Shown: positions 16,559-25,711, counted from the stretch's first letter. The stretch is DNA of 64,000 nucleotides from JABDQA01 sp963824415 (GCA_963824415.1 CAWGPM010000002.1:248001-312000); one strand, 5' to 3'. A program made the numbers and translations. The notes: generated by a model from the letters alone, not told the origin.

Positions 16559-17851
16559 ATGGATACGAAGCAATCTCAGATATTGTTTGACCAGGCCCGG
16601 CGGGTGATACCCGGGGGCGTGAACAGCCCGGTGCGGGCCTGCCGCTCGGTTGGCTGTGATCCACTTTTTATCAAGCGTGCTCAGGGTGCCACCATCGTCG
16701 ATGTGGACGATAACAGCTATATAGATTTTGTCTGTTCATGGGGCCCGATGATCGTCGGCCACGCCCACCCGGATATCGTCCGCGCCATTGCTGATACCTC
16801 GGTGAATGGCACCAGTTTTGGGGCTCCTACGCCGTCTGAAATAACCCTGGCCGAGATGGTCGTCGAGGCCGTCCCTTCGATAGAGAAGGTCCGCTTCGTC
16901 AACTCCGGCACCGAGGCGACCATGAGCGCCATTCGGCTGGCCCGGGGCTATACCGGCAGGAATATCGTGGTGAAATTCGACGGTTGCTATCACGGTCATG
17001 CTGATTCGTTTCTGGTAAAGGCCGGCTCAGGTGTCGCCACGCTGGGCATTCCCGGCAGTCCGGGGGTGCCGGGGGATATCGTCAAAAACACCATCTCCAT
17101 TCCTTACAACAATATAGAAATTCTCGAAAAAACCCTGCTTGACGAGTCGCTGGATATCGCCTGTGTGATACTCGAGCCGGTGGCTGGCAATATGGGCTGC
17201 GTGGTTCCGGACAAGGCCTTTCTGGAACGGGCCCGGGCCTTGACCAGCCAGTTGGGAATTGTACTCATCTTTGATGAGGTGATCACTGGATTCAGGCTGG
17301 CCTACGGCGGCGCCCAGCAATATTTCTCGATCAAGCCGGACCTGACCTGCCTCGGCAAGATTATTGGCGGCGGTCTGCCGGTGGGCGCCTACGGCGGCAA
17401 AGCGGAGATCATGGACCAGATCGCCCCGGATGGTCCGGTCTACCAGGCCGGCACCCTGTCCGGCAACCCGCTGGCCATGGCCGCCGGCATTGCAACCCTG
17501 AAAATCCTGCAGCAGCCAGGGTTTTACAGTACCCTGAACGACAAGGCCGAAGCCTGTGCCGCACGGCTGCAGGCCATTGGCGAGAGATCCGGCATCGAGG
17601 TGCAGTTCAACGGGGTCGGATCACTGATGACCGCCTTTTTCACCGGTCAGCCGGTGGTTGATTTCGAATCGGCCATGTCCGCCGATACCGATCGCTACGG
17701 CGAACATTATCGCCATATGCTGTCCCGGGGAATCTATCTGGCGCCGTCCCAGTTCGAGGTTGCCTTCATCTCGGCGGCGCATACTCCAGAAGCGTTGGAA
17801 AAGCTGGAAAAAATGACTGAATGGTCATTCAAAAAAATAGCGGAAAAGTAA
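16559..17851 (+). CDS. hemL: Glutamate-1-semialdehyde 2,1-aminomutase
   Basis: HemL converts glutamate-1-semialdehyde to 5-aminolevulinate, the C5 route to haem, sirohaem and corrinoids, using PLP. The 430-residue protein is full length. Signatures include RVIPGGVNSPVRAC at the N-terminus, FVNSGTEATMSAIRLARG, the domain before the PLP lysine (IFDEVITGFR) and the PLP lysine Lys267 in CLGKIIGGGLPVGAYGG. AGGAGG-like sequence precedes the ATG. It is followed 88 bp later by the first ATP-synthase locus. Confidence 0.97.
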   Translation: MDTKQSQILFDQARRVIPGGVNSPVRACRSVGCDPLFIKRAQGATIVDVDDNSYIDFVCSWGPMIVGHAHPDIVRAIADTSVNGTSFGAPTPSEITLAEMVVEAVPSIEKVRFVNSGTEATMSAIRLARGYTGRNIVVKFDGCYHGHADSFLVKAGSGVATLGIPGSPGVPGDIVKNTISIPYNNIEILEKTLLDESLDIACVILEPVAGNMGCVVPDKAFLERARALTSQLGIVLIFDEVITGFRLAYGGAQQYFSIKPDLTCLGKIIGGGLPVGAYGGKAEIMDQIAPDGPVYQAGTLSGNPLAMAAGIATLKILQQPGFYSTLNDKAEACAARLQAIGERSGIEVQFNGVGSLMTAFFTGQPVVDFESAMSADTDRYGEHYRHMLSRGIYLAPSQFEVAFISAAHTPEALEKLEKMTEWSFKKIAEK

Positions 17852-17939
17852 AAAATCCGTTGACTTTGGACAGGAGCCGTGCTACCAAACGCTTTGGAAT
17901 TTGAAGCACTAAAAGCAGGGTTTCCAGGTGGTGAGCACG

Positions 17940-18209
17940 ATGTCTGATGTCAGGAAAGAGCTGATGTTCCTTCTCGGGCATTACGGACACATCGGCATCA
18001 CCTTTGTTGCTTCGATTTTCCTCGGTTTGGGTGGCGGGATTCTGCTCGACCAGAAAGTGTTCGATGGTCGCACGGCTCCCTGGTTTACCTTTATCGGGCT
18101 GGCATTCGGGATAGCCGCCGGTTTCAAAAGCCTGTTCGACATCCTCTGGCGCAGCAGTAAAAACCTCGAGGCTGACCAGGCGGACGACAAACCGGACGAC
18201 AAAAAATAG
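17940..18209 (+). CDS. atpZ: AtpZ/AtpI-family small membrane protein
   Basis: A protein of about 89 residues with two predicted transmembrane helices (roughly HIGITFVASIFLGLGGGILL and FTFIGLAFGIAAGFKSLFDIL) and a charged tail. It fits the AtpZ-like group (putative F0F1-ATPase accessory subunit) found at the head of atp operons. I prefer ATG 17940 (MSDVRKEL); GTG codons at 17928 and 17931 are in-frame alternatives. The stop overlaps the GTG of the next gene by one base. The group assists ATP synthase assembly or ion supply; the precise role is unsettled. Confidence 0.75.
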   Translation: MSDVRKELMFLLGHYGHIGITFVASIFLGLGGGILLDQKVFDGRTAPWFTFIGLAFGIAAGFKSLFDILWRSSKNLEADQADDKPDDKK

Positions 18210-18619
18210 TGGTGGAAGACGCACTATCCCTGAAGAGCATGGTTGGCCTGAGTTGGGTGTACCTGATCGTCCTGGCGGTCGGCTCATGGGTGTTGAGTTC
18301 ATGGTCGTTTGCCTGGGCGGTGCTGGCCGGCGGGATTATTTCCATTACCAGTTTCCTGGTGAGCTACCAGGATGTAAAGGGATTTCTCGATACGGCTGCG
18401 CTGCAAAGCCAGTCCGCCGAACGTGTAAAAAAGATTAAGAAGAGTTTCATCGTTAAGTTCTGGCTTCGACTCTTCCTGATCGGCCTGATACTGTTTCTTC
18501 TGATAAGGTTCAGCGGTATCAATGTCTTCGGGTTGATTCTGGGGCTGTCAACGGTAGTGTTCACCATTACCTTTGCTGCCCTCGGTATTGTGTGGAGATA
18601 CTACTTCAGCAGGAGGTAA
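18209..18619 (+). CDS. atpI: ATP synthase subunit I (AtpI)
   Basis: A 136-residue membrane protein with four predicted transmembrane helices in two pairs, separated by a basic loop (RVKKIKKSF). This is the layout of ATP-synt_I proteins, thought to help assemble the c-ring. It begins with GTG overlapping the stop of atpZ (TAGTG), so translation is probably coupled. Its stop lies 8 bp before the atpB start, and a strong AGGAGG at its 3' end serves atpB. Assignment rests on topology and position. Confidence 0.8.
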   Translation: MVEDALSLKSMVGLSWVYLIVLAVGSWVLSSWSFAWAVLAGGIISITSFLVSYQDVKGFLDTAALQSQSAERVKKIKKSFIVKFWLRLFLIGLILFLLIRFSGINVFGLILGLSTVVFTITFAALGIVWRYYFSRR

Positions 18620-18627
18620 AAGGGGTT

Positions 18628-19350
18628 ATGGAACATCCGATATTGTTCATTTCCGTCATTCTGGAAGCATTGGGATTGCCGGTACCGCATGGTCCGGTCG
18701 GACACACCTTTCTGGAACAGATCTGTGCGCCCTATATGACCTACACCTGGCTGGTAATGGCGTTTTTGTATTTCGTGGCCAAGCTGACCGTGAGCAATCT
18801 CGAGATGGTTCCCGGAAAAGGCCAGAATTTCTGGGAAATCGTGATTGGCGGTCTGGATGATTTCTTTGCCGAGAATATGGGTAGAAAACTCACGGACCAG
18901 TTCTTCCCGATGCTCACCACCTTCGGACTTTATATCGCCGTGGCCAATCTGATCGGTCTGATCCCCGGCTTCATGTCTCCGACTTCGAGTTTAAACACCA
19001 CCCTCGCACTGACCATCATCGTCTGGGTCACGCATCATTTTGTCGGCATCCGCGAACATGGTCTAAGCTACTATAAACATTTCATGGGGCCGATGTGGTG
19101 GCTGGTTCCGCTCATGCTGCCTATCGAAATTATCAGTAACCTTGCCCGTCTGATCTCGCTCTCTATTCGTCTGTTTGGCAACATCATGGCCAAAGAAACG
19201 CTGCTTGGCATTCTTTTCATGCTGGCCGGGGCATTTTTTGCACCGCTGCCGATCATGCTGCTCGGCGTTCTGGTCTCGCTGGTTCAGGCGATGGTCTTTG
19301 TCCTGCTGGCCGTGGTTTATTTCAGCCAGGCCCAGGAGCATGCGCATTGA
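18628..19350 (+). CDS. atpB: ATP synthase F0 subunit a
   Basis: Subunit a forms the ion half-channels of F0. The 240-residue protein has the family helices and the essential arginine in SNLARLISLSIRLFGNIMA, next to the c-ring. The frame is open 12 codons further upstream, but ATG 18628 (MEHPILF) follows the AGGAGG at 18611-18616 and starts where subunit a normally does. It sits between atpI and atpE. Confidence 0.95.
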   Translation: MEHPILFISVILEALGLPVPHGPVGHTFLEQICAPYMTYTWLVMAFLYFVAKLTVSNLEMVPGKGQNFWEIVIGGLDDFFAENMGRKLTDQFFPMLTTFGLYIAVANLIGLIPGFMSPTSSLNTTLALTIIVWVTHHFVGIREHGLSYYKHFMGPMWWLVPLMLPIEIISNLARLISLSIRLFGNIMAKETLLGILFMLAGAFFAPLPIMLLGVLVSLVQAMVFVLLAVVYFSQAQEHAH

Positions 19351-19428
19351 TCAACAGTTTTAAGTTGCCGTTTTTTTGATTTTCAGGAAGAAGGCCAAAT
19401 ACACTAAATTTTACAAGGAGAAAACAAA

Positions 19429-19677
19429 ATGGAAGGTAATCTGCAATTAGCATTGATCTGTCTCGGCGCTGGACTCTCCATCGGTCTTGCCGCCATTGGC
19501 GCAGGTATTGGTATCGGTCTTGTCGGTCAGGGTGCAACCACTGGTCTGGCCCGTAATCCCGAAGTTCAGCCGAAACTGATGGTTTTCATGATCCTCGGTA
19601 TGGCGCTTGCAGAATCAGTTGCTATTTACGGACTTGTTATTTCTCTGATTCTGCTGTACGCAAATCCTCTGATGTAG
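19429..19677 (+). CDS. atpE: ATP synthase F0 subunit c
   Basis: An 82-residue hairpin of two transmembrane helices that forms the rotor ring. The polar loop is ARNPE (41-45) and the ion-binding carboxylate is Glu62 in ALAESVAIYG. Sodium-binding c subunits carry a Gln in helix 1; counting from the loop, that position here is Ile29. The motif therefore looks proton-coupled, although Ser63 beside Glu62 is shared with the sodium type. AAGGAG precedes the ATG. Last gene of this half of the ATP synthase genes; the F1 locus is 24 kb away. Confidence 0.96.
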   Translation: MEGNLQLALICLGAGLSIGLAAIGAGIGIGLVGQGATTGLARNPEVQPKLMVFMILGMALAESVAIYGLVISLILLYANPLM

Positions 19678-19718
19678 CAGGCATGTGAGAAGATGACCAC
19701 CCTTGTGGGTGGGGAAAA

Positions 19719-19749
19719 GGGCTGCAGAGATTCTGCGGCCCTTTTTTTT
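19719..19749 (+). terminator. Rho-independent terminator after atpE
   Basis: The stem GGGCTGCAG / CTGCGGCCC (one G-T pair) has a short loop and is followed by eight T residues (19742-19749). It closes the atpZ-I-B-E transcript. Confidence 0.9.
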
Positions 19750-19893
19750 GTGGTTTTGCACCGGCCCGTCACCGTCTTATACTAGAACAAACTGATGGAG
19801 AACAGCTGATCTTGTCAAACCTCAACTCGTGAACGTCAGGCTAAACATTAAAAACCCGGCCCTTTTTCTGAAACGGTAACCAGTTCCAAGCAC

Positions 19894-20634
19894 ATGCAAT
19901 ACGACCCTGATCTGATCATAGAACCACGCCGGGGCAGAGCTGAGAAGAACTTGCCCGGCCGGGCCCTGCTGGTGGCAAATCCGGCGGAGGCCGAGCAGGC
20001 GGTCCGACTTTTCTCTGTGCACCAGGGAAGCTCAAGAGCGTTGTATCAAACCGAGATTATGGTGGATGAGAAGGCCCGCCTTTGTCTGGCCGGACCCGCG
20101 CTCGGGGCTGCCGCCGCGGCCCTGGTCATCGAAAAGCTGATCGTGCTCGGGGTGCGGGAAATCTGGCTGGTGAGCTGCTGCGGCACGATCGATCCGGGTC
20201 TGTCCATCGGCGATCTGCTCATCGGCGAGCGGGCGGTTTCCGGGGAAGGGGTTTCGTCCTACTATGCTGAAGAAAACGTGATGCAGCCATCCGGCCAGGT
20301 CGTTGATCAGTTTTATGCATTTGCCAGACAGTATGATTTCGGGGTGCGGCAGGGTACGATCTGGTCCACCGATGCGCCATACCGGGAGCGTCGCTCTGAG
20401 CTGATCGGCCTCCGGGAGCGCTACGGCGTCTGCGGCGTGGATATGGAATTCAGTGCGCTGTGTGCGGTGGCACAATTCAGGAAAGTGTCGTTTGGCGGGC
20501 TCTTTGTGGTCTCCGACGAGCTCTGGAGAAAAAACTGGAAACCCGGATTTTCCCAGGCAACATTTACCCAGCGCTGCCAGAGTGTTATCGGGAATCTAAT
20601 TGACTTCGGACTGCATCGGGAGGCGATGTCGTGA
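19894..20634 (+). CDS. Nucleoside phosphorylase family protein
   Basis: A 246-residue member of the PNP/UDP phosphorylase superfamily. Seen motifs: GPALGAAAAALVIEKLI with the following VREIWLVSCCGTIDPGLSIGDLLI, the phosphate- and ribose-site region, and VDMEFSALCAVA, where the MEFxA pattern is the ribose-binding Met-Glu of the family. It probably cleaves a purine or uridine nucleoside with phosphate, but specificity cannot be read. It precedes rimO, whose GTG start overlaps its stop, so the two are likely one transcript. Confidence 0.82.
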   Translation: MQYDPDLIIEPRRGRAEKNLPGRALLVANPAEAEQAVRLFSVHQGSSRALYQTEIMVDEKARLCLAGPALGAAAAALVIEKLIVLGVREIWLVSCCGTIDPGLSIGDLLIGERAVSGEGVSSYYAEENVMQPSGQVVDQFYAFARQYDFGVRQGTIWSTDAPYRERRSELIGLRERYGVCGVDMEFSALCAVAQFRKVSFGGLFVVSDELWRKNWKPGFSQATFTQRCQSVIGNLIDFGLHREAMS

Positions 20635-21972
20635 GCAGGTCTTTTCATCTGGTAAGTCTTGGTTGTCCGAAGAATCTGGTCGATTCGGAAGTGATCTATG
20701 GGCTGCTTGAAAAACATGGCTGGCAGGGTCTTCGACGAGCCCGATGAGGCCTCGGTTCTACTGATCAATACCTGTGGTTTTATTCAGCCTGCGGTTGAGG
20801 AAAGTATCGAGGAAATTCTGCAGCTCAGCCGTCTCAAAACAGATGCACCGAATAAAAAGCTGGTGGTTGTCGGCTGCCTGGTGCAGCGCTACCGCAAGAC
20901 CCTTGCAGACGAGCTCCCGGAAGTCGATCTGTTCGTCGGCACCGAAGGGGTCCCTCAGATCCCGGCCTTGCTCGATAATTTGCTCTCAGGAACTGCCGGC
21001 CCGCGGCTGGTGAGGCCGGATCTTTTTCTGATGGATGCGGCGCTACCCAGGCGGCTCTCGACTCCGTTTTTCAGGGCCTGGCTGAAAATCACCGAGGGCT
21101 GTGACAACCATTGTTCGTATTGTATGATCCCTTTCATCCGCGGTCGGCTGCGGAGCAGAAGGATGGATGATCTCGTTTCGGAGGCCCAGCAGCTCGAAGC
21201 AGCAGGCGTCAGGGAGCTGTCGCTGGTGGCCCAGGATCTGACCGCTTACGGTCTCGATCTCGATGGCAGAAGAAATCTGTCAGGGCTGCTTCGGCGCTTG
21301 CTGGCTGAAACCTCGGTTTCTTGGATTCGCCTGCTCTACCTCTATCCTTCGACCATCGAGGATGAACTGCTCGAACTGGTCGCTGCGAATCCGCGCATCG
21401 TCCCCTATCTCGATATACCGCTTCAGCATGTCAGCACGCCGGTCCTGCGGGCGATGAACCGGCGTTATCGAACCGAAGACATCCAGGCGCTGCTGGCCAG
21501 AGTTCGGACAATGCTGCCCGATGCAGCCCTGCGGACCACCTTTCTGGTTGGATTCCCCGGTGAAACGCAGCGTGATGTCGATCACTTGGCAGACTTCCTG
21601 AACGAGGCGGCACTCGATCATGTCGGGGTATTCGCCTATGCCGATGAAGAGGGAAGTTCCTCGGCAAAACTGCCGGGTAAGATCGAAGAAGAAGTCAAAG
21701 CGGAGCGGCTGCAGCGGATCCTCGCAATTCAGTCGGAAATCTCCGGCAAAAAGCTGCAGCGTTTCATCGGCACCACTCAGCAAGTGCTGGTCGAGGGGCT
21801 CAGCAAAGAGACCGATCTGCTGCTGGAGGGGCGAACGAAATATCAGGCCCCGGATATCGATGGCTGTGTGCTGATCAATGAGGGAGAAACACGCCCCGGT
21901 GAGATCGTTGATGTAGAAATCACCGAGGCGCAGATATACGATCTGGTAGGTCGAATCGCCGGGAGTGGTTGA
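20631..21972 (+). CDS. rimO: Ribosomal protein S12 methylthiotransferase RimO, with an apparent frameshift
   Basis: RimO adds a methylthio group to an aspartate of ribosomal protein S12, using two 4Fe-4S clusters. The N-terminus reads from GTG 20631 (SRSFHLVSLGCPKNLVDSEV...EKHGWQ) in one frame. The remainder (VFDEPDEASVLLINTCGF onward, to 21972) is in the next frame. Removing one G from the GGG at 20726-20728 joins them as GWQ-VFDEPDEA. The body has VVGCLVQRY, the radical SAM motif CDNHCSYC, and a C-terminal TRAM domain. Without the joined N-terminus the first cluster cysteine (SLGCPKN) is lost. An ORF starting at ATG 20698 exists but begins with out-of-frame residues. This may be a real mutation or a sequence error. 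Confidence 0.88.
20726..20728 (+). other. Probable frameshift site in rimO
   Basis: In the GGG triplet one base appears extra: with GG the frame runs from the conserved SLGCPKNLVDSE block directly into the conserved NTCGF block. Reading upstream in its own frame stops at a TGA about 20 bases later. Confidence 0.75.
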
Positions 21973-22019
21973 GCCGGTTGAGTCGGGCTGCCGGTCTCAT
22001 CGGGGTGCGGGGTTCCCTG

Positions 22020-22304
22020 CTAGGCCTTGCTTATGTTTACCTGTTCCCGAAGGTCCTTGCCGACCTTGAAGAATGGCAGCTTTTTGGGGCTGACTTTGAT
22101 TTTTTTACCGGTTTTCGGATTTCGCCCCTCGTAGGAGCCGTATTCCTTGATCACGAAGCTGCCAAACCCCCTGATTTCGATGCTTTCACCGCGGGCAAGG
22201 GCTTCGGTCATGGTATCGATCACGGTATTGGTGATCGCGGCCGCTTCACGATGGGGTACTCCGATGTCCTGGGCCAAAGCCTCGATCAGTTCTGATTTGT
22301 TCAT
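22020..22304 (-). CDS. HU/IHF-family DNA-binding protein
   Basis: A protein of 94 residues that binds and bends DNA. It starts with MNKSELIEALAQD and has the beta-arm region GFGSFVIKEYGSYEGRNPKTGKKI with the conserved RNPKTG that inserts Pro into the minor groove. The open frame continues 25 codons upstream, but ATG 22304 has a good AGGAG and the usual family start. It resembles IHF alpha or HU; single-gene HU-like proteins in this phylum often have intermediate features, so I leave the symbol open. Confidence 0.93.
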   Translation of the reverse strand: MNKSELIEALAQDIGVPHREAAAITNTVIDTMTEALARGESIEIRGFGSFVIKEYGSYEGRNPKTGKKIKVSPKKLPFFKVGKDLREQVNISKA

Positions 22305-22543
22305 GTGATACTCCTGTTGGCAAAGGTCTACGCACGTATCAGGGTTTTCCTGCGAACAAAAGCCCCAACTCAGCTGCAAACTAAATCGAGAATAAATTCA
22401 AATGGTTGCAAATTCAGGTGCAATCGAGTTGAATTTATTAGTATTTCCAGCATATTAGCTTGTCGCTGCACGCTTCGGCGAATCGAAATGGGCCGATAAC
22501 TATTTAGATTTAATCAGCTAATTTAGTGTTTGTAAAGAAAAAT

Positions 22544-23266
22544 TTATAAGAATATTTTTTTCAGTTCGTTTTGCGTAAGAAATCGATATGAGCCGCTTTT
22601 CAGGGAGCCGAGCCGAAGCTGACCGTAGGCGATGCGCTTCAGACTGGCGACCGGGTGGCCGACCGCCTGAAACATCTTGCGCACCTGCCGTTTGCGCCCC
22701 TCGTGGATGGTAATATGGAGTTTGCTGGTCTTATTATGGGTGGTGAGCTGCGTGATCCTGGCCGGCCAGGTGCGGCGCCCTTCGAGCATGATGCCGCGCT
22801 CGAGTTCGTCTATCCGGGCCTGGCTCAACAGTCCCCGCACCTGGACTTCATAAGTTTTGGTGGTCTGGTGGCTTGGGTGCAGAACTTTCTGGGTAAGATC
22901 GCCGTCGTTGGTCAGCAGCAGAGCCCCTTCGGTATCGATATCGAGCCTGCCGACCGGAAATACCCGGGCGGTAACTCCTTTTAATAGAGAAGTGACGATT
23001 GGGCGGCCCTGGGGGTCGGCAAGCGTGGTCACATAACCCCGGGGTTTGTTGAGCAGGATATAAACGGGTTTTTCGATCCGGGAGACGATCTTTTCATCGC
23101 AGCGAACCTCCTGCCTGTCGGGGTCTATCTTGTGGCCCATTGCTCTCACCACCTCGCCGTCGACGCTGACTCGTCCGGCCGCGATTATTTCTTCCGCTTT
23201 GCGCCGGGAGGCGACGCCGCACTCGGCCAGGAATTTCTGCAGCCTGATGGTTCTGTTCAGCGCCAT
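22544..23266 (-). CDS. rluB: 23S rRNA pseudouridine synthase, RsuA/RluB/E/F family
   Basis: A 240-residue RNA-modifying enzyme. An N-terminal S4 RNA-binding domain (LQKFLAECGVASRRKAEEIIAAGRV) is followed by the pseudouridine synthase domain with the catalytic Asp109 in GRLDIDTEGALLLTND, plus ILLNKPRGYVTT. The C-terminal motif EGRKRQVRKMFQAVGHPV is typical. Length suits RluB best, but RsuA-like targets cannot be excluded. It overlaps the end of the UbiD gene by about 10 bp, so the two are translationally coupled. Confidence 0.9.
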   Translation of the reverse strand: MALNRTIRLQKFLAECGVASRRKAEEIIAAGRVSVDGEVVRAMGHKIDPDRQEVRCDEKIVSRIEKPVYILLNKPRGYVTTLADPQGRPIVTSLLKGVTARVFPVGRLDIDTEGALLLTNDGDLTQKVLHPSHQTTKTYEVQVRGLLSQARIDELERGIMLEGRRTWPARITQLTTHNKTSKLHITIHEGRKRQVRKMFQAVGHPVASLKRIAYGQLRLGSLKSGSYRFLTQNELKKIFL

Positions 23267-25035
23267 AGTTTCGGGATAATCCGGTCGAACTTTTCATCCA
23301 CCAGGCCTCTGGTCGGCGGGTCGACTTCGAGGACCTCGGTATACCAGGGCTTCATCCGGCAGTCGATCACGATGGGCGGCTCGAGACCCACATGGAAACG
23401 CTTGACTGAGGCAGATCGCCCGTGGATATCGGCGGCCGGCTCGAAACGGGTAAAAAAGGTCCAGAGAAATTCCTGCATTGAACAGGTGGCCGCAGCACTG
23501 TCGTCCACCAGCAGCACCACTTGCCAGTGGCTGATCTCAGGAGAGCAGGCCAGGCGGGCGGCCAGTTCCGGCTCAGCCGCATAGGCGGTGCCTTGGATGA
23601 CCAGTGTTCCGGGCAGGTAGGCGACGGGGGCGGTGCAGCCTGCCGGAAGCGTGCCGCTGAAGTCAGTCGGCAGTTGGCGCAGCGGCTCACGGCCAAGACC
23701 CATCAGCATGGCTTTGGAACCTTTGTTCACCGATGGACCGGTGTAGTCCAGGGTATCCTGAGAAACATTGGCGAACACGAAAAGATCACGGTTCCAGTCG
23801 ACCCGCTCCAGAACGTGGGTCCAGAGCGCTTTAAAATCGGTGATGTCAAGCGCTGCGTCGGTGATGATCAGAAACTTGGTCAGGGAGAGCTGGCCTTCAC
23901 CCAGGATCCGCAGCCCGCAGGCGAAGGCTTCGCGTGGATAGCGGTCGGCAACCCGGGCCGCCGCCAGGCAGTGAAAACCGGTCTCACCGAAGGTTTTCAG
24001 CTCTTTGACCCCTTTCATCACCAGCGGGAAAAGTGGGGAGAGCAGGTCCTGGAGATAGTCGCCGATGAAAAAATCCTCCTGGCGCGGGCGGCCGACCACG
24101 GTGGCCGGGTAAATTGCCTTGTTGCGATGGTAGAGGTGGGAGACCTGAAAGACCGGGTAATCATGTTCCAGTGAGTTATAGCCGTAATGATCGCCAAACG
24201 GTCCCTCGGGGTGACGCAGGTGCGGAGGGACGAGGCCTTTGAGCGCAAACTCGGCCTGAGCCACCAGCCGGTGCCCGCCGAGCGGGTCTTGGACCACCGG
24301 CAGTTTGGCGCCCAGCAGCAGTGAGGTGAGCATCAACTCGGGGATGTCTTCGGGCAGGGGGGCAATGGCTGCGAGCATCAGGGCCGGCGGGCCGCCGATA
24401 TAAAGGGTCAGGGGAAGGGGTCGATCGCTGCGCTCGGCCTCGAAATAGTGATAGCCGCCCCCTTTATGGATCTGCCAATGGATACCGGTGGTCGTCTCGC
24501 TGTGGCGCTGGATACGATACATACCGAGATTATGCGCCCCGCTCTCCGGGTGCTCGGTGTAGACCAGCGGCAGCGTAACGAAGGGGCCGCCGTCGCTGTG
24601 CCAGGAGGTCAGCATCGGGAGTGTCCCCAGTCGCGGCGGGCGCTGGCAATTTTCCAGAATCGGTGCGTTTTTGATCTGCTTGAGCCCGATTCGGCTGGCC
24701 TCGAGAAAGAGGTTGCGATTCTGCCACAGCTTGGCCGGGGTCGGCGGCATGATCGTTTCGGCCAGGTGTACGATATCCTTTACGAAGTCCTGGGGTTTAC
24801 GACCAAAGGCCAGATCCAGTCTCCGGGCCGTGCCAAACAGATTGGTTATGACCGGAAAGGCTGAGCCTTTCACCCTGGTGAAGAGCAGGGCGGGGCCCTG
24901 CCGCTCGATCACCCGCCGATGGATTTCGGCGATCTCAAGATACGGATCAACTTCTTCTTCGATCACCAGCAGTTCACCTTCGTCGCGCAGCAGGTCGACA
25001 AAGCTCTGGAGATCATGCAATGGTTTTGTTTTCAT
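23257..25035 (-). CDS. UbiD-family decarboxylase
   Basis: A 592-residue protein of the UbiD family, prenylated-FMN-dependent non-oxidative (de)carboxylases. It has the family landmark HPEGPFGDHYGY near residue 277, including a catalytic-region glutamate, and the preceding Arg-rich SLEHDYPVFQVSHLYHR-type region. In the quinone pathways UbiD decarboxylates 4-hydroxybenzoate derivatives; other members act on aromatic or menaquinone precursors. A ubiX prenyltransferase is not in the window and the substrate is unknown. It sits between a 77-residue ORF and rluB in the yjbQ operon. Confidence 0.88.
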   Translation of the reverse strand: MKTKPLHDLQSFVDLLRDEGELLVIEEEVDPYLEIAEIHRRVIERQGPALLFTRVKGSAFPVITNLFGTARRLDLAFGRKPQDFVKDIVHLAETIMPPTPAKLWQNRNLFLEASRIGLKQIKNAPILENCQRPPRLGTLPMLTSWHSDGGPFVTLPLVYTEHPESGAHNLGMYRIQRHSETTTGIHWQIHKGGGYHYFEAERSDRPLPLTLYIGGPPALMLAAIAPLPEDIPELMLTSLLLGAKLPVVQDPLGGHRLVAQAEFALKGLVPPHLRHPEGPFGDHYGYNSLEHDYPVFQVSHLYHRNKAIYPATVVGRPRQEDFFIGDYLQDLLSPLFPLVMKGVKELKTFGETGFHCLAAARVADRYPREAFACGLRILGEGQLSLTKFLIITDAALDITDFKALWTHVLERVDWNRDLFVFANVSQDTLDYTGPSVNKGSKAMLMGLGREPLRQLPTDFSGTLPAGCTAPVAYLPGTLVIQGTAYAAEPELAARLACSPEISHWQVVLLVDDSAAATCSMQEFLWTFFTRFEPAADIHGRSASVKRFHVGLEPPIVIDCRMKPWYTEVLEVDPPTRGLVDEKFDRIIPKLWR

Positions 25036-25067
25036 CGGATATCCAGATGAGGTGATTGGTTCGGCCT

Positions 25068-25301
25068 TCAGCCGCCGGCCAGAAATTCCAGGTGATACTC
25101 TTGCTTGGACAGGTGGGTGCGCATGAGTTGGGCGGTAAGATCCACCAGCGCTTCAATTTCCTCGGAGGTGAGACGCGAGCTCAACAGTTCGGCAAAATCA
25201 GCGCGGCCCAGCAGGCGCAGATAGGCTGCGCAGGAGCGCCGGTCCTCCTCGAGACTGAGGCCGAAACTGATAGTGGCTGGGTCGGGGGGCGGGGTGTGCA
25301 T
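25068..25301 (-). CDS. Small hypothetical protein (77 aa)
   Basis: I do not recognise this gene. It is predicted helical and acidic, with LGRADFAELLSSRLTSEEIEALVDLTAQLMRTHL, and has no Cys cluster or membrane segment. Support comes from context: it starts 5 bp after the yjbQ stop, ends 32 bp before ubiD, shares their strand, and has a strong GGAGG about 9 nt upstream of the ATG. Function cannot be stated. Confidence 0.6.
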   Translation of the reverse strand: MHTPPPDPATISFGLSLEEDRRSCAAYLRLLGRADFAELLSSRLTSEEIEALVDLTAQLMRTHLSKQEYHLEFLAGG

Positions 25302-25306
25302 AGGGC

Positions 25307-25711
25307 TCAGCCTTCCTCCAGCAGATGGTAATGTACTTTTCGGGTGCGGGGGCCGTCGAATTCGCAGAAAAAGATTTTCTGCCAGGTTCCGAGTTTGAAA
25401 GAACCGTTGACCACAGCAATATTGAGCGACGAACCCATCAGAGAGGCCATGATATGGGCAGGTGAGTTCCCTTCCAGATGTCTGAAGGGGTATTGCAGTG
25501 GAACCATCTTTTTCAGCCCGTCGATGATATCGATCTGTACATCGGGGTCGGCCCCCTCATTGATGGTCAGACCTGCGGTGGTATGGGGGTTGAAGAGGAT
25601 ACAGATGCCGCTGCCTCCGCCCGCCGACTTAATCTCGGAGGCGGCCAGGGCGGTGATATCGATGAGCTCCATCGACTGGGAGCTCTTGACGGTGAACAGT
25701 CCGCTTTTCAT
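25307..25711 (-). CDS. yjbQ: YjbQ/UPF0047 family protein
   Basis: A 134-residue single-domain protein. Signature pieces are FNPHTTAGLTINEGADPDV, HLEGNSPAHIMASLMGSS and the C-terminal GTWQKIFFCEFDGPRTRKVH, which contain the conserved His residues of the family. Members have been reported to have weak thiamine-phosphate synthase activity; the true role is not settled. It is the first gene of the yjbQ-77aa-ubiD-rluB operon. Confidence 0.9.
   Translation of the reverse strand: MKSGLFTVKSSQSMELIDITALAASEIKSAGGGSGICILFNPHTTAGLTINEGADPDVQIDIIDGLKKMVPLQYPFRHLEGNSPAHIMASLMGSSLNIAVVNGSFKLGTWQKIFFCEFDGPRTRKVHYHLLEEG

Noticed and set aside
19429..19677. Sodium-dependent ATP synthase from the Glu-Ser pair in subunit c
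   Set aside because: The Gln of the sodium signature in helix 1 is Ile29 here, so the motif is incomplete.
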